Made by a program: the position numbers and the translations under genes
Assembly: GCF_037975245.1 (NCBI RefSeq)
Contig: NC_092569.1
Location: 22,286,168-22,350,167, forward strand
Reading direction: 5' to 3'
Origin: Apostichopus japonicus
Lineage: Eukaryota > Echinodermata > Holothuroidea > Aspidochirotida > Stichopodidae
DNA length: 64,000 bases
The notes under the pieces: model-generated
Seen by the model: the letters and a program-made list of their open reading frames with translations, nothing else
Told to the model about the DNA's origin: nothing
The model's database searches: none
In this document: piece by piece, positions 1-10,625 of the stretch
How positions within the stretch are numbered: position 1 is the first letter of the stretch
How the letters are laid out: each line of letters opens with the position of its first letter

Positions 1-1099
1 GTACTTACGGAGACTATATGTGCAATGCATTCACTGGTGTTGCCTTTGTCCAATCGATGCAACTAAATTGTGTACTTACGGAGACTATATGTGCAATGCA
101 TTCACTGGTGTTGCCTTTGTCCAATCGATGCAAACTAAATTGTGTACTTACGGAGACTATATGTGCAATGCATTCACTGGTGTTGCCTTTGTCCAATTGA
201 TGCAACTAAATTGTGTACTTACGGGGACTATATGTGCAATGCATTCACTGGTGTTGCCTTTGTCCAATTGATGCAACTAAATTGTGTACTTACGGAGACT
301 ATATGTGCAATGCATTCACTGGTGTTGCCTTTGTCCAATCGATGCAACTAAATTGTGTACTTACGGAGACTATATGTGCAATGCATTCACTGGTGTTGCC
401 TTTGTCCAATCGATGCAACTAAATTGTGTACTTACGGAGACTATATGTGCAATGCATTCACTGGTGTTGCCTTTGTCCAATCGATGCAACTAAATTGTGT
501 ACTTACGGAGACTATATGTGCAATGCATTCACTGGTGTTGCCTTTGCCCAATCGATGCAACTAAATTGTGTACTTACGGAGACTATATGTGCAATGCATT
601 CACTGGTGTTGCCTTTGTCCAATCGATGCAACTAAATTGTGTACTTACGGAGACTATATGTGCAATGCATTCACTGGTGTTGCCTTTGCCCAATCGATGC
701 AACTAAATTGTGTACTTACGGAGACTATATGTGCAATGCATTCACTGGTGTTGCCTTTGTCCAATCGATGCAACTAAATTGTGTACTTACGGAGACTATA
801 TGTGCAATGCATTCACTGGTGTTGCCTTTGTCCAATCGATGCAAACTAAATTGTGTACTTACGGAGACTATATGTGCAATGCATTCACTGGTGTTGCCTT
901 TGTCCAATCGATGCAAACTAAATTGTGTACTTACGGAGACTATATGTGCAATGCATTCACTGGTGTTGCCTTTGTCCAATCGATGCAACTAAATTGTGTA
1001 CTTACGGAGACTATATGTGCAATGCATTCACTGGTGTTGCCTTTGTCCAATCGATGCAACTAAATTGTGTACTTACGGAGACTATATGTGCAATGCATT
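1..1099 (-). repeat. 71-bp minisatellite made from a VPS28 exon end and splice donor (main block)
   Basis: About 15 full units plus a 30-bp partial, nearly identical, mostly 71 bp; a few are 72 bp because of one extra A. On the minus strand each unit is 41 bp of VPS28 exon 5 sequence (coding [14 protein letters not shown]) followed by GTAAGTACAC and 20 further intronic bases. Every unit therefore carries a consensus donor but no acceptor. Variants are single-base (for example TTTGCCC for TTTGTCC). The 72-bp units keep the frame open, so short repetitive ORFs appear in several frames; these are not genes. The array continues off the left edge, so its length is unknown. Confidence 0.95.
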
Positions 1100-1694
1100 T
1101 GTAAGTTTAGGGGTTTTCTGTACTGGCGTGCCCTCCCAAAAGTATGATGACTCAGGGGAGAGAAGTTGTAAAGATAACGCAGGAACAAAAGATTAACGGT
1201 AACTTGAAGGATGTAATAACAATTAACTGGAACAACGGTATACTTGAATAGTTTAACAACAATTAATTAGAACAACGATATACTTGAATAGTTTAACAAC
1301 CATTAACTAGGACAACGGCTTACTGGAATCATTTAATAACTTAAACAACTAACTATAAAATATAATTTACTTACAAGCTCACTTCCCACATACAGTATAA
1401 CTCAAACGTACTCACAAGTGTTGGCCGGTCAACCATGCATCCTTATTCTCTGCCTCATTCATTCGCTCTCCCAAACATTTTCAAATACAAGAAAGTTCTC
1501 TCACACCACACGCACACACTCACACAAGTTACACGCACGCAACACAATCAGCGCGCCGCGCCCGATACATTTAAAAACCTCCGTACGTAATTAAGCAGCG
1601 ATGCATCGATACAAGCGCACCATAGCCTAACGCTACACTATATACATGTACGCCCACACAAGAATACGCCTATCGTATTAATCGCTCATTTACA
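1100..1694 (-). repeat. LTR copy 1 (3' LTR)
   Basis: A 595-bp LTR. Its outer end abuts satellite sequence at GCATT. The inner end is preceded on the minus strand by the polypurine tract. A further remnant of LTR end plus polypurine tract lies at 1749-1779, which indicates that the 3' end was duplicated. Inside the LTR is a degenerate approximately 42-bp triplet around TATACTTGAATAGTTTAACA. Confidence 0.9.
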
Positions 1695-2152
1695 CTCTTT
1701 CCACCTGAAACGCAGACTTCTTCTGAAGTCTAAAAAATAGTCAATCTTTATTAATCGCTCATTTACACTCTTTCCACCTGAAACACAGACTAAACATAGT
1801 CACATTCCTCACTACCTAGAAGGTGGTAGGTACTTATGCCTAGACTTAGACAGCCAGTTTGACTCAAAGTCCTTCTCTCTCAAACGGAGCTCGAGTCCGT
1901 AACAATTGTAGTAATCGAGATCAGCCACTTCTTATCAAACTCCACCTAAAAGGACTACTTAAAATAAAAAAATTCAAAATTTCATAAATAACCACAACAC
2001 CGCATGCGTCGTGTATGGGCGCACACATATGAACAGCTCTTCAGGTCTATGGCAAATCTGCATCGATGCATCAGAAAATAATCCTATATATATAATTTGT
2101 AATTTGTCTTGAAAATTGTCACACATTCTGAATAAACTAATCAATGAGCTAA

Positions 2153-3069
2153 TTAAACCCACCCCAGGTCAAAGACAGTGGTGTCCGTACCGATTGCATT
2201 AGTTCCAAAACGAGGCGGTGGAACTCCTTTATTACCCCTTTCGGATCTTCTTATTTGAGTAGAATTTGTTATATTCTCAACCGCATTTTCTTGTGGCTTT
2301 TTCTCTTCGATCTTCTTGATTGGCCTCCTCCAAGTATATAGTGGATGCATGACTTCTTCTTTTTCTTTTTCTTTCAGGTCGGGGACGTTTAATTTTCTAT
2401 CATCATCCGGTTTCATGTCTTCCTGGAAGGTGCACAATTTCAGCTCGTTTCTGTGGATTACTCGTTCCTTTCCTTTTCCATTCTCAGGAAGTATCGCATA
2501 TACTGGTATGTCCGGGTTAGGTTGCTTTGCTACGATGTAGACATCCTCCTCCCACTTATCTTGGATTTTGCATCTCCCCCTGACTTTCCTGTTTCTAACC
2601 AAGACTCGTTCTCCCGGGATAAGCAGATGCGTTCTCAGTCTTTGGTTGACTGCTTTCTTCTGTCTCTGTGCCGCTCTGTCCAGATTATCCCTGACATGGT
2701 TGAAGGCACTTACGTATTTCCTGTGATGTTCTTGGACCCAACTGTCATATGCTCCAGCAGTTGGTATTGGCTGTTTTTCATCACTTCCTTTTATCATAAA
2801 ATCCACAGGTAGACGAGCATGCCTACCAAACATCAGAAAGAATGGAGTATAACCAGTTGAAGCATGGACAGTGTTATTGTAGGCATGGATGACTTCTGGA
2901 AGATGCTCCGGCCATTTCTGTTTTTGTTCTGGTGGCAGGGTTCCTAGTAAGTTGAGAAGCGTTCTGTTCATCCTTTCGCACTGGCCATTACCGGCAGGGT
3001 GATAGGGTGTAGTGTGACATTTCTTGATACCATACATAGAACAAAGTTCTTGTATAGGACAGTTGTTAA
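2153..3069 (-). pseudogene. Retrotransposon integrase, C-terminal half
   Basis: The reading frame is open from the LTR junction at 3069 to a stop at about 2153. It begins inside the catalytic core, so its first methionine (3037) is not a real start. Recognisable are GIKKCHTTPYHP, then GNGQCERMNRTLL holding the catalytic glutamate of the DDE triad, the YNNTVHASTGYTPFFLMFGR segment typical of Ty3/gypsy integrases, and a GPY/F-like C-terminal module (KWEEDVYIV). The zinc-binding N-terminus and the two catalytic aspartates are missing, replaced by LTR copy 2. It cannot act alone. Confidence 0.9.
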
Positions 3070-3664
3070 TGTAAGTTTAGGGGTTTTCTGTACTGGCGTG
3101 CCCTCCCAAAAGTATGATGACTCAGGGGAGAGAAGTTGTAAAGATAACGCAGGAACAAAAGATTAACGGTAACTTGAAGGATGTAATAACAATTAACTGG
3201 AACAACGGTATACTTGAATAGTTTAACAACAATTAATTAGAACAACGATATACTTGAATAGTTTAACAACCATTAACTAGGACAACGGCTTACTGGAATC
3301 ATTTAATAACTTAACCAACTAACTATAAAATATAATTTACTTACAAGCTCACTTCCCACATACAGTATAACTCAAACGTACTCACAAGTGTTGGCCGGTC
3401 AACCATGCATCCTTATTCTCTGCCTCATTCATTCGCTCTCCCAAACATTTTCAAACACAAGAAAGTTCTCTCACACCACACGCACACACTCACACAAGTT
3501 ACACGCACGCAACACAATCAGCGCGCCGCGCCCGATACATTTAAAAACCTCCGTACGCAATTAAGCAGCGATGCATCGATACAAGCGCACCATAGCCTAA
3601 CGCTACACTATATACATGTACGCCCACACAAGAATACGCCTATCGTATTAATCGCTCATTTACA
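3070..3664 (-). repeat. LTR copy 2 (internal, joined to the truncated integrase)
   Basis: A 595-bp LTR with a polypurine tract on its inner side (3665-3676). Its outer end abuts the middle of the integrase core at GTTAAT, with no target duplication matching the far side of the right LTR. The junction therefore looks like template switching or recombination and not an independent insertion. Confidence 0.88.
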
Positions 3665-3848
3665 CTCTTTCCACCTGAAACGCAGACTTCTCCTGAAGTC
3701 TAAAATAATTTAATACGATATTGAAATAAAATCTTGAATAAAATTCGCTAACAACTTTACTTGTTTACTTTTCTTTTAACTAAAATTACGTACGTGCCTC
3801 TGCGAAATCTTTAAAACTAAGCCAGTACTCCAACACTTCTGACACCAA
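3665..3848 (-). mobile_element. 184-bp internal region of an LTR-LTR mini-element
   Basis: Between LTR copies 3 and 2 only 184 bp remain, with a primer-binding site at one end and a polypurine tract at the other, and no coding capacity. Copies 3 and 2 together with this core have the layout of a non-autonomous deletion derivative (TRIM/SMART-like in organisation, though the LTRs are longer than usual). The short inverted repeat AGACTTC...GAAGTCT lies beside the polypurine tract. Confidence 0.7.
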
Positions 3849-4443
3849 TGTAAGTTTAGGGGTTTTCTGTACTGGCGTGCCCTCCCAAAAGTATGATGAC
3901 TCAGGGGAGAGAAGTTGTAAAGATAACGCAGGAACAAAAGATTAACGGTAACTTGAAGGATGTAATAACAATTAACTGGAACAACGGTATACTTGAATAG
4001 TTTAACAACAATTAATTAGAACAACGATATACTTGAATAGTTTAACAACCATTAACTAGGACAACGGCTTACTGGAATCATTTAATAACTTAACCAACTA
4101 ACTATAAAATATAATTTACTTACAAGCTCACTTCCCACATACAGTATAACTCAAACGTACTCACAAGTGTTGGCCGGTCAACCATGCATCCTTATTCTCT
4201 GCCTCATTCATTCGCTCTCCCAAACATTTTCAAATACAAGAAAGTTCTCTCACACCACACGCACACACTCACACAAGTTACACGCACGCAACACAATCAG
4301 CGCGCCGCGCCCGATACATTTAAAAACCTCCGTACGTAATTAAGCAGCGATGCATCGATACAAGCGCACCATAGCCTAACGCTACACTATATACATGTAC
4401 GCCCACACAAGAATACGCCTATCGTATTAATCGCTCATTTACA
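3849..4443 (-). repeat. LTR copy 3 (5' LTR)
   Basis: A 595-bp LTR followed on the minus strand by the primer-binding-site-like sequence at 3848-3834. The end in satellite DNA is TTACA followed by CTTTCACTGG. It differs from copy 1 at about one position by eye. Confidence 0.9.
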
Positions 4444-4567
4444 CTTTCACTGGTGTTGCCTTTGTTCAATCGACGCAAACTAAATTGTGTACTTACGGAG
4501 ACTATATGTGCAATGCATTCACTGGTGTTGCCTTTGCCCAATCGATGCAACTAAATTGTGTACTTAC
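4444..4567 (-). repeat. 71-bp minisatellite, head of the array next to VPS28 exon 5
   Basis: A partial unit, one full unit and the start of intron 5 lie between the LTR retrotransposon (ends 4443) and the authentic exon 5. They belong to the same array as 1-1099. The unit next to the retrotransposon is the most diverged (TTTGTTCAATCGACG). Removing 1100-4443 and one 4-bp flank rejoins the repeat sequence GCATTCACTGG, so the block was split by insertion. Confidence 0.93.
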
Positions 4568-4669
4568 CGAGACTATATGTGCAATGCATTCACTGGTGTT
4601 GCCTTTGTCATCCTTGATCGTAATAGGTCTGTCTTCTTTGATACGCTCAATGGCGGCAGAACAACTCAT
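4568..4669 (-). CDS. VPS28: VPS28 exon 5, parent of the 71-bp satellite
   Basis: This exon reads [15 protein letters not shown] then [19 protein letters not shown] in phase 0 and ends at TCG before the donor GTAAGT. Its last 41 nt plus the first 30 nt of the intron are the 71-bp unit that is tandemly repeated downstream (4567-4444 and 1099-1). The true exon differs from the repeat units at its last base (TCG here, TCC in the units), and upstream it has GATGACAAAGG where the units have GATTGGACAAAGG. So this is the authentic copy, at the upstream end of the array in the direction of transcription. Confidence 0.9.
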
Positions 4670-7600
4670 CTGAGAACATTAAATACAACCAAAGAGAAAA
4701 AGAAGATATTTAATTCTGTTGATATTTTCCTCTAAAAGTTGCAAGTCACATCTTGTGTACTGTTATATACAGGGTCACAACCATTATTTTGTACTGGGTG
4801 TGGGGTGGGAGGGGGGAGCTTAGATGTTTTGTCATCCAGGGGATGGGATGCAGACTAAGATTGGCTAATGGCCATTAAGTATGTTGTCTCACATGTTTCT
4901 TTCGAACTCTGACTTTGTTGAGTATTATTTATCTACATCTTTGTCAAGAAAGACGACTGGTGGCAAGGACCTTTGCGGCATACACAATTTAACAGCAATT
5001 GTTGTATTCGAGAACCATGGAGCCTCTTTTTACACGAACCTCTTTTGCTTTCAGACTATTTGGAGAGATGTGATGCATCTATCCCAGCAAATTAGATAAA
5101 AATGTGTCATTGTTTTCTGAGCTACTGTGGATTCCAAGGTGTCCCGAAAGATCTGTGTAAAATTCAAAACCTACCCAGTACCCAACAGCAAATATTAGCA
5201 GAACATCGATTAAAGTTGATGGGTCATGTTTACCTCAGCCAATCCTTATTGCAGAAAGACATAAATTCTGGACCGCCACAAACGGTGAGAACAAATATAG
5301 ATATACTAAACACTGTTATACTGAAAAATATTAGTGCTTATTGCACACTTGGGTCATTCTTAATTCACCATGTTATAGCTGAAATAAACACCAAAATGGC
5401 AACAAAACACACCAAAAACGAGAAAAAAACAATGCGTGTACTATCGATGGCTGACCTAACTTTTGACAAGGCTGGGAGCAAATGTCTGGTAGAGGAAATG
5501 ACATCTATTGCTACCATTGAACTAAGTTATTAGTACTAGGACATTGTACAGACTATACATAACATGAACTTTCCCTCAGGACCCATGAATGGCAGAGGCT
5601 CTAACAAATGTTTTAACATCTTCCCAAGCCTACCTACATCCTGTCAACCCTACCCCACATACTGACGACCCACTATTAAAAATCAAAGACAGGGTATTCC
5701 CATGGCTGGTAATGACCTGTTTAATTCTCCTACCCTACCCCACATCCTGACCCACTATTAAAAATCAAAGACAGGGTATTCCCATGGCTGGATAATGACC
5801 TGTTAAATTCTCCTACCAACCCTACCCCCCATCTTGACCCATTATTAAAAATCAAAGACAGGGCATTCCCGTGGCTGGATAATGACCTGTTGAATTCTCC
5901 TGCCAACCCTATCCTGCATCTTGAAGACCCACTCTTATAGCAGCTTTTTGCATTTTGTCATCCTTTTCCCACCCATTTGACATGTCCATCGAGTTTTTTC
6001 ATGTATTCATCACAAAACAGCAAACTAAGATATTGGCCAAGTATTTTCCTTGTCTGGAGCGTTAATTGGCGAGTAATTAAGGACTTCTGCAGGTAATGAG
6101 TAAAGTGTCATCCCACACATGGTTCTCCTTTAGCAAGATGGAACTTCCTTACCTTGTATTTTTTCACAAAGTCTTCCACTGTATGTATTTGTTCACTCTG
6201 TACTAGTTTGAAGGCTGCTTTGTATTGGACTAGCAACTTGGAGCAAGCTGCAGTATATCTGGAAAAACAAAATAGAAGAAACGATGGAACACATGCAAAT
6301 GTAGATAATGCCCAAATCCCCCCTCTTCTTCTCCTCCCCCCTCTCTTTCTCCTCCCCCCTCTGGTTCTCCTCCCCCTTTCATTCTCCTCCCCCTTCTGGT
6401 TCTCCCCCTTTGGTTCTCCTCCCCCCTCTGGTTCTCCTCCCACCTCTGGTTCTCCTCCCCCCCTCTGGTTCTCCTCCCCTCTTGTTCTCCTCTCCCCTCT
6501 CTTTCTCCTCCCCCCTCTCATTTTCCTCCCCCCTCTGGTTCTCCCCCTCTGGTTCTCCTCCCCCCTCTGGTTCTCCTCCCACTCTCGTTCTCCTCCCCCC
6601 TCTCATTCTCCTCCCCCCTCTTGTTCTCCTCCCCCCTCTCCTTCTCCTGGCCCTCTGCGGATGTACACTGTACTTCCACAAATTTCATAAATTACTGATA
6701 TATGCATACAGTATATAAATCTTTGCTCTTGAAATCCCTTTCAGATACAATGAAGCAATTCCCTGATCTGAGATTATTTACATTATTTACTGTGATGGTT
6801 CAGTTTACAAACTACTGTTCTACTTAAGTTAATACTAGTATACACATAATACACTCAGGAAGGACCATGCAAAAGGCATACATGTACACATAACACAGTT
6901 TAATACCATGCACATTAATTACGACCTCCTTTCATGTGTTTGAAAGTCACATCGCATCAAGCTGATTGTCAGACAAACTGCAACATTTCTCTGACGGCAT
7001 TGATTCTTCATTCTCTGAATTATTAAGTAGTTTATTTTAGTAGAAAAAAGGGATCAGGAGGGACACTCAAGTCCCCATCAGGACCTTATAGGAGAGAAAA
7101 AAAACTGAAGCTCTAGTGTCGTGATTTTCAAGAGATGTGACCGCCTATAATAAGGAACACTCTTTAAGGAACTAATCATCCTAGTAGCCCTCCACTGGAC
7201 CTTTTCAATTACTTCCTTATCCTTAGCAAAATATGGGTTACAAGCCTGCACAGCATACTCCAGCTGAGGCCTAACCAACTGATTATAAAGCCTAAGTAAG
7301 TTGTCCTCTTTCAGAAAACTGACGTTCCGCTTGATCATACCTAAAATCCTATTAACCCTTTAAGCAGCTCAAGACAAAGTTTAGAAGGTTGCAGAGATGA
7401 GTCAATGTAGATACCAATGTGGAAGAATGAGAATAAGATGAGAGAAAGGACTTGCAAATTTTGTTTGAAGGGAAAATACAGCAAATGCCGCGCTTGTTGT
7501 TAGAATACATACTCTTTGGGTGTTAAAGCATCTCTTATGTAAGCTTTTTCCAACCACTGCAGCGTGTTCAAGACTGCAAATAATTCAGCCATATTGTCAT

Positions 7601-9671
7601 ACTTCTCACGTTCTCTCACATTCCGGAAGAGTTTGACTTCCTGTAAAACAAATATAAATCAACAAAAATCTGATTAATGAAACATGAAGTATATAGGCCT
7701 ACAACCTGTCTGCTTCAAATCAAGTTTTTTATATGATTACTGATTGTCGAATATTAAACTGCATGCCAAGAGTCAGTCTTTAATGTATGCAAGACCTTCT
7801 CCATACACTGAGCACTGAAGTATTTTATGTAACCTACCCAGCAACACAACTAAAGTTTACAAGGTCTATACAGTAGCACATGGTTTGAAGTTTACTTATG
7901 GGAGAAAAGCATACTAATTTGAAACTACAGGCTCTGACCCCCCCCCCCCCCCGGCATATATTGATGTGAACATATAATACAGTATAACACCATTAAAAGC
8001 ATTCATTTGGCACGGATTTTCCTCAAAGTTTGTTTGGAAAAACAATGTTTCCTTAAAAAATTTACAATATGCTCTAAACTATTTTCAAATATAGAAACTA
8101 TAGACTGTAGTGCAATAAGGTAATGAATTCCCCTTCATGAAGTAGCAGCCCCCACCCTCCAACCCCATCAGTTGTGCCCTAAACACAAAGGAGATCAGTA
8201 TTATGTTTTTGCCCAATAGGCAATAATTTCCTATTTTCCATAAACCGCAAGGGTCCCAAAGGTTGTACACGACTACACGTATGTCAAGATGTTTTCATAG
8301 TCTTCTGAGGTAACAAGAAAGCATTAATAGGTAATTTGGAGAAGTCTGATGAATTGTGGAATATCATATTAAAGCACCAAATACTCCTTCATTTCCACTA
8401 GATGCCTATATATAAAAAAATAGGAAGGAAAGAGAAGAGTTAATGTGAGGAAGAATAACGTAATTTTCACTAACCTCAAACAGTTCTGGTCGGTTTGCAG
8501 GATCTGAAATTTAAAATGTGGAAAAAGAATTTATTCTTGGTCATTCACTACCAAAACTGTTGTCTAAACTTCTACCTTTGCACCATCCTCTAGAGATAGT
8601 TGTATGGTGGTGAATGGTAACTTTTGAGTGTACCCTCAATTCATATATTATTATGTTATAATACATATGTAGTTGTACTGATAGCCACTGTAGTTACTAT
8701 GATTGTAAGTCAATTTGTGACCACTTCATCGATCACACTTTTAATCTATACAGCCATAACAGAAATAGCCAAATTGGCACAATGAAACATCATACTTTTA
8801 TTTTGAGACACTTTCTTGAATTATTCCACTCATTTTATGGAATTATTCAGTAAACCTCAATGCACATGAAAAGTTGTGGAATTTGTTTTTCCATTAATTA
8901 GGAAGGTGAATAATAAGTTACATTGGCCAGATATACACTTCTTCATAGCTCCCAACTCTTGAGAAGGTAAATGCTGGTCCATGCCACGAATTGCTGTCCT
9001 TTTGAATTTTTATGGAATCCTGGTGATGCCTACATGTAAAATGGTGGCACTTAGAAAGGCTTTTGTCACCCAAAATTTTGTGAGAAATATGCATTTTTTT
9101 GTGTGTAACAGCAATAAATTGATTAGTAGATGATGAATCATTCTTTCCTGTGGCATGAAAATGTTCGCTGCTAGCCCCAATGAAAAGAAATATAGGCTAA
9201 TTTGAGGTTCAAATGATACTGTATAGGAGGTTTTATACTCTATTATGCTAAATGCTAAAGAAATGATGGTTGCCAAGTCAAAATTTGATGCATTTTTTTT
9301 TAAGTATACTTGCAAAATTACAATGCGGGTTTTTCGGACGCTTTCGCGGGTCAGCGTGTTAGACTGCGGGTCCAACCCGCGAATTGCGGGTCAGTTGGGA
9401 GCTCTGCTACTTTCTCTTCTATCAGTTGCACAGAAATAAAACGATAAGCTTACAAGTTAAAGTACCCACTATTTATACCGGTTCCACGACTAGGCTATAA
9501 TATGGCTACATCCGACAATTTCGTAGCAGTTACAGTAACACAGCATCATCACATTCGCATCCTCATGTAGAATTTCACATGAAATGCTTATTTGGAAATG
9601 TAAGAAAACATTATTAGCTATTGAAGTTACTTACTTGTAGGTGTTTGATTCTGGGCGACTCCGGAGAACAT
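4568..9671 (-). CDS. VPS28: VPS28, ESCRT-I subunit (N-terminal 134 residues; 3' exons off the left edge)
   Basis: VPS28 is a core subunit of ESCRT-I, which sorts ubiquitinated cargo into multivesicular bodies. Five coding exons are seen on the minus strand: 9671-9635, 8503-8475, 7640-7513, 6258-6153 and 4669-4568. Their lengths (37, 29, 128, 106, 102 nt) keep one frame, with acceptor CAG at introns 1-4 and donors GTAAGT, GTTAGT, GTATGT, GTAAGG, GTAAGT. Diagnostic stretches are NRPELFE then EVKLF (exons 2-3), [14 protein letters not shown] (exon 3), [16 protein letters not shown] (exon 4) and [18 protein letters not shown] (exon 5), all matching the VPS28 N-terminal core that binds TSG101 and VPS37. 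Start chosen at the ATG giving MFSGVAQNQ, which matches the family's short N-terminus. About 85 residues, including the C-terminal four-helix domain that contacts ESCRT-II, should lie beyond position 1. Intron 5 is filled by a minisatellite and a retrotransposon. Recognition is secure; expression is not shown. Confidence 0.93.
4670..6152 (-). other. VPS28 intron 4
   Basis: This holds two open frames on the opposite strand (4881-5099 and 5102-5533, 72 and 143 codons) that resemble no family I recognise and have no splice or codon support. It also contains the approximately 90-bp tandem repeat at 5640-5935. No exon of VPS28 appears to be missing here, because exons 4 and 5 join in phase 0. Confidence 0.6.
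5640..5935. repeat. Approximately 90-bp tandem repeat, three copies
   Basis: Three imperfect copies built around CACTATTAAAAATCAAAG and GGTATTCCCATGGCTGG. Length changes between copies break any reading frame, so it is treated as a non-coding minisatellite. Confidence 0.75.
6310..6655. repeat. Pyrimidine/purine minisatellite in VPS28 intron 3
   Basis: Plus strand consists of repeats of CTCCTCCCCCCTCTGGTT with length variants. On the VPS28-sense strand this is GGGG/GGAGGAG-rich and begins about 50 nt upstream of the exon 4 acceptor (6259-6261). Strand asymmetry of this kind can form triplex DNA or RNA G-quadruplexes. Long proline/serine-rich or arginine/glycine-rich frames here are by-products of the repeat. 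Confidence 0.85.
7060..7360 (-). mobile_element. CR1-like LINE fragment (RT C-terminal end) in VPS28 intron 3
   Basis: The frame 7338-7078 contains [18 protein letters not shown] and [12 protein letters not shown], the conserved post-RT block of CR1/BovB-like non-LTR retrotransposons. It is short, with no catalytic motifs, and lies in the same strand as VPS28. Degenerate fragment. Confidence 0.8.
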
Positions 9672-10282
9672 GGCGAATGTTTGTGTCTCCTAACTTGCAA
9701 AATAATATTCGAACTATCAGCGTACTGTAAATCTGTACGTACGTAGGAACAATTGAGTATGTATTGAAATGACTCGGGGTTGTATTTTAGTGCATGACGC
9801 ACTAAACTATACTGCACTGCGCACAACCCAAGATCAAAACACTCCAGTACGTATTTATATATGGAACGCCAAAAAGGTATTAGGTGGCGCTACTACTCTA
9901 AACAGGATAAGTTTACAAGTTTATTACAACTCTGAGTCACCTCCAATGAGGTATATGAGTACAGATTATGCGAATATATAACAATCATGAAGCAAGATGG
10001 CTACAACAGGAAAGAACTAATGAAAAATTCAAAGGCAAGAAAAGTGGAAAGGTTATAATCGTGGCGCCAGCCATAAATGAAGAAAAGAAAAAAGATTTTA
10101 AAAAGCAAGGAAAGTGTATAATGGACGGAAGATGCAGATCCTCTATTGGAGATGCTACTACCCTAAACTCGAGGTGCTACTACCCTAAGCAGAAGGTGCT
10201 ACTACTCCTAAGAGACGATGCTGTTGTAAAAGCTGCCGCTACTACTCTAAATAGGCGATGCTACTATGCTACTACTACAGGC
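9672..10282. other. Upstream of VPS28: intergenic, promoter region not resolved
   Basis: The VPS28 promoter should lie just above 9671 on the minus strand. I see no TATA box or recognised factor site. From 9880 there is a degenerate short repeat around GCTACTACTCTAAA (about six loose copies to 10275). No gene seen. Confidence 0.5.
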
Positions 10283-10480
10283 AAGCCGTAAATAAGAAAT
10301 GAATGTGTAGCAAGTGGTATGACAGATATATAGTAAATAAATAAATAAAGAATAACACACCAGAAAAATTCCACTTCACGACCGGTTTCCTCCTTTTGGT
10401 ACTCATCAGGCGAAGGTAGGAATCGAACCCCGGATCTTGCGTCACGAACCGAAGTCCATACCACTCGACCACAGTGATTC
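10283..10480 (-). mobile_element. tRNA-derived SINE, copy 1
   Basis: On the minus strand the head TGTGGTCGAGTGGTATGG resembles a box A and GGGGTTCGATTCC a box B, with tRNA-like spacing. A conserved body follows containing GAGTACCAAAAGGAGGAAAC, and a terminal part ending CTTATTTACGGCTT. The cloverleaf is degenerate, so this is a SINE and not a tRNA gene. Confidence 0.75.
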
Positions 10481-10625
10481 TACTGGTGTGTGAATGCGTG
10501 TAAATTGGCTTTGTATAACTGTCATTCAGGGCGTTTTACCCAAGTGTTATGATTGTACAGAGTACACCCCTGGTGCTTTGAATCTGACAATTTTACACAG
10601 AATAACCACTCTTTATAGGTAAGCC

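Larger units (their letters stand above)
1100..4443 (-). mobile_element. Ty3/gypsy-type LTR retrotransposon, rearranged, three LTRs, inserted in the VPS28 satellite
   Basis: Three 595-bp LTRs (4443-3849, 3664-3070, 1694-1100), each TG...CA on the minus strand with a TGTAA/TTACA inverted end, enclose the element. Beside the rightmost LTR is a primer-binding-site-like TTGGTGTCAGAAGTG (3848-3834), the type seen in many metazoan gypsy elements. Purine-rich AGGTGGAAAGAG sits immediately before the other two LTRs (3676-3665 and 1706-1695), as polypurine tracts should. Outer flanks are CATT (1096-1099) and CTTT (4444-4447), a 4-bp target duplication with one change inside the satellite unit. Only the integrase C-terminal half survives; gag, protease, RT and RNase H are missing. 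LTRs differ at only about 1-3 positions by eye, so the insertion is young. Confidence 0.88.

Noticed and set aside
14-1196. Several 60-117 codon open frames in the first kilobase
   Set aside because: They are by-products of the 71/72-bp satellite period; the only coding content is the 14-residue exon 5 end read on the minus strand.
4881-5533. 72- and 143-codon frames as a possible nested gene
   Set aside because: No recognisable family, no splice signals linking them, and they lie within VPS28 intron 4.
6108-6718. Arg/Gly-rich and Pro/Ser-rich frames of 100-178 codons
   Set aside because: They come from the pyrimidine minisatellite; only the end of one (6258-6153) is real and belongs to VPS28 exon 4.
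8946-9408. Inverted AGCTCCCAACT pair as a small transposon in VPS28 intron 1
   Set aside because: The match is 11 bp only, with no target duplication or further inverted similarity.
10283-10480. A tRNA gene on the minus strand
   Set aside because: Boxes A and B are present but the acceptor and anticodon stems do not pair properly, and a truncated copy with the same non-tRNA body lies nearby, so it is a SINE.
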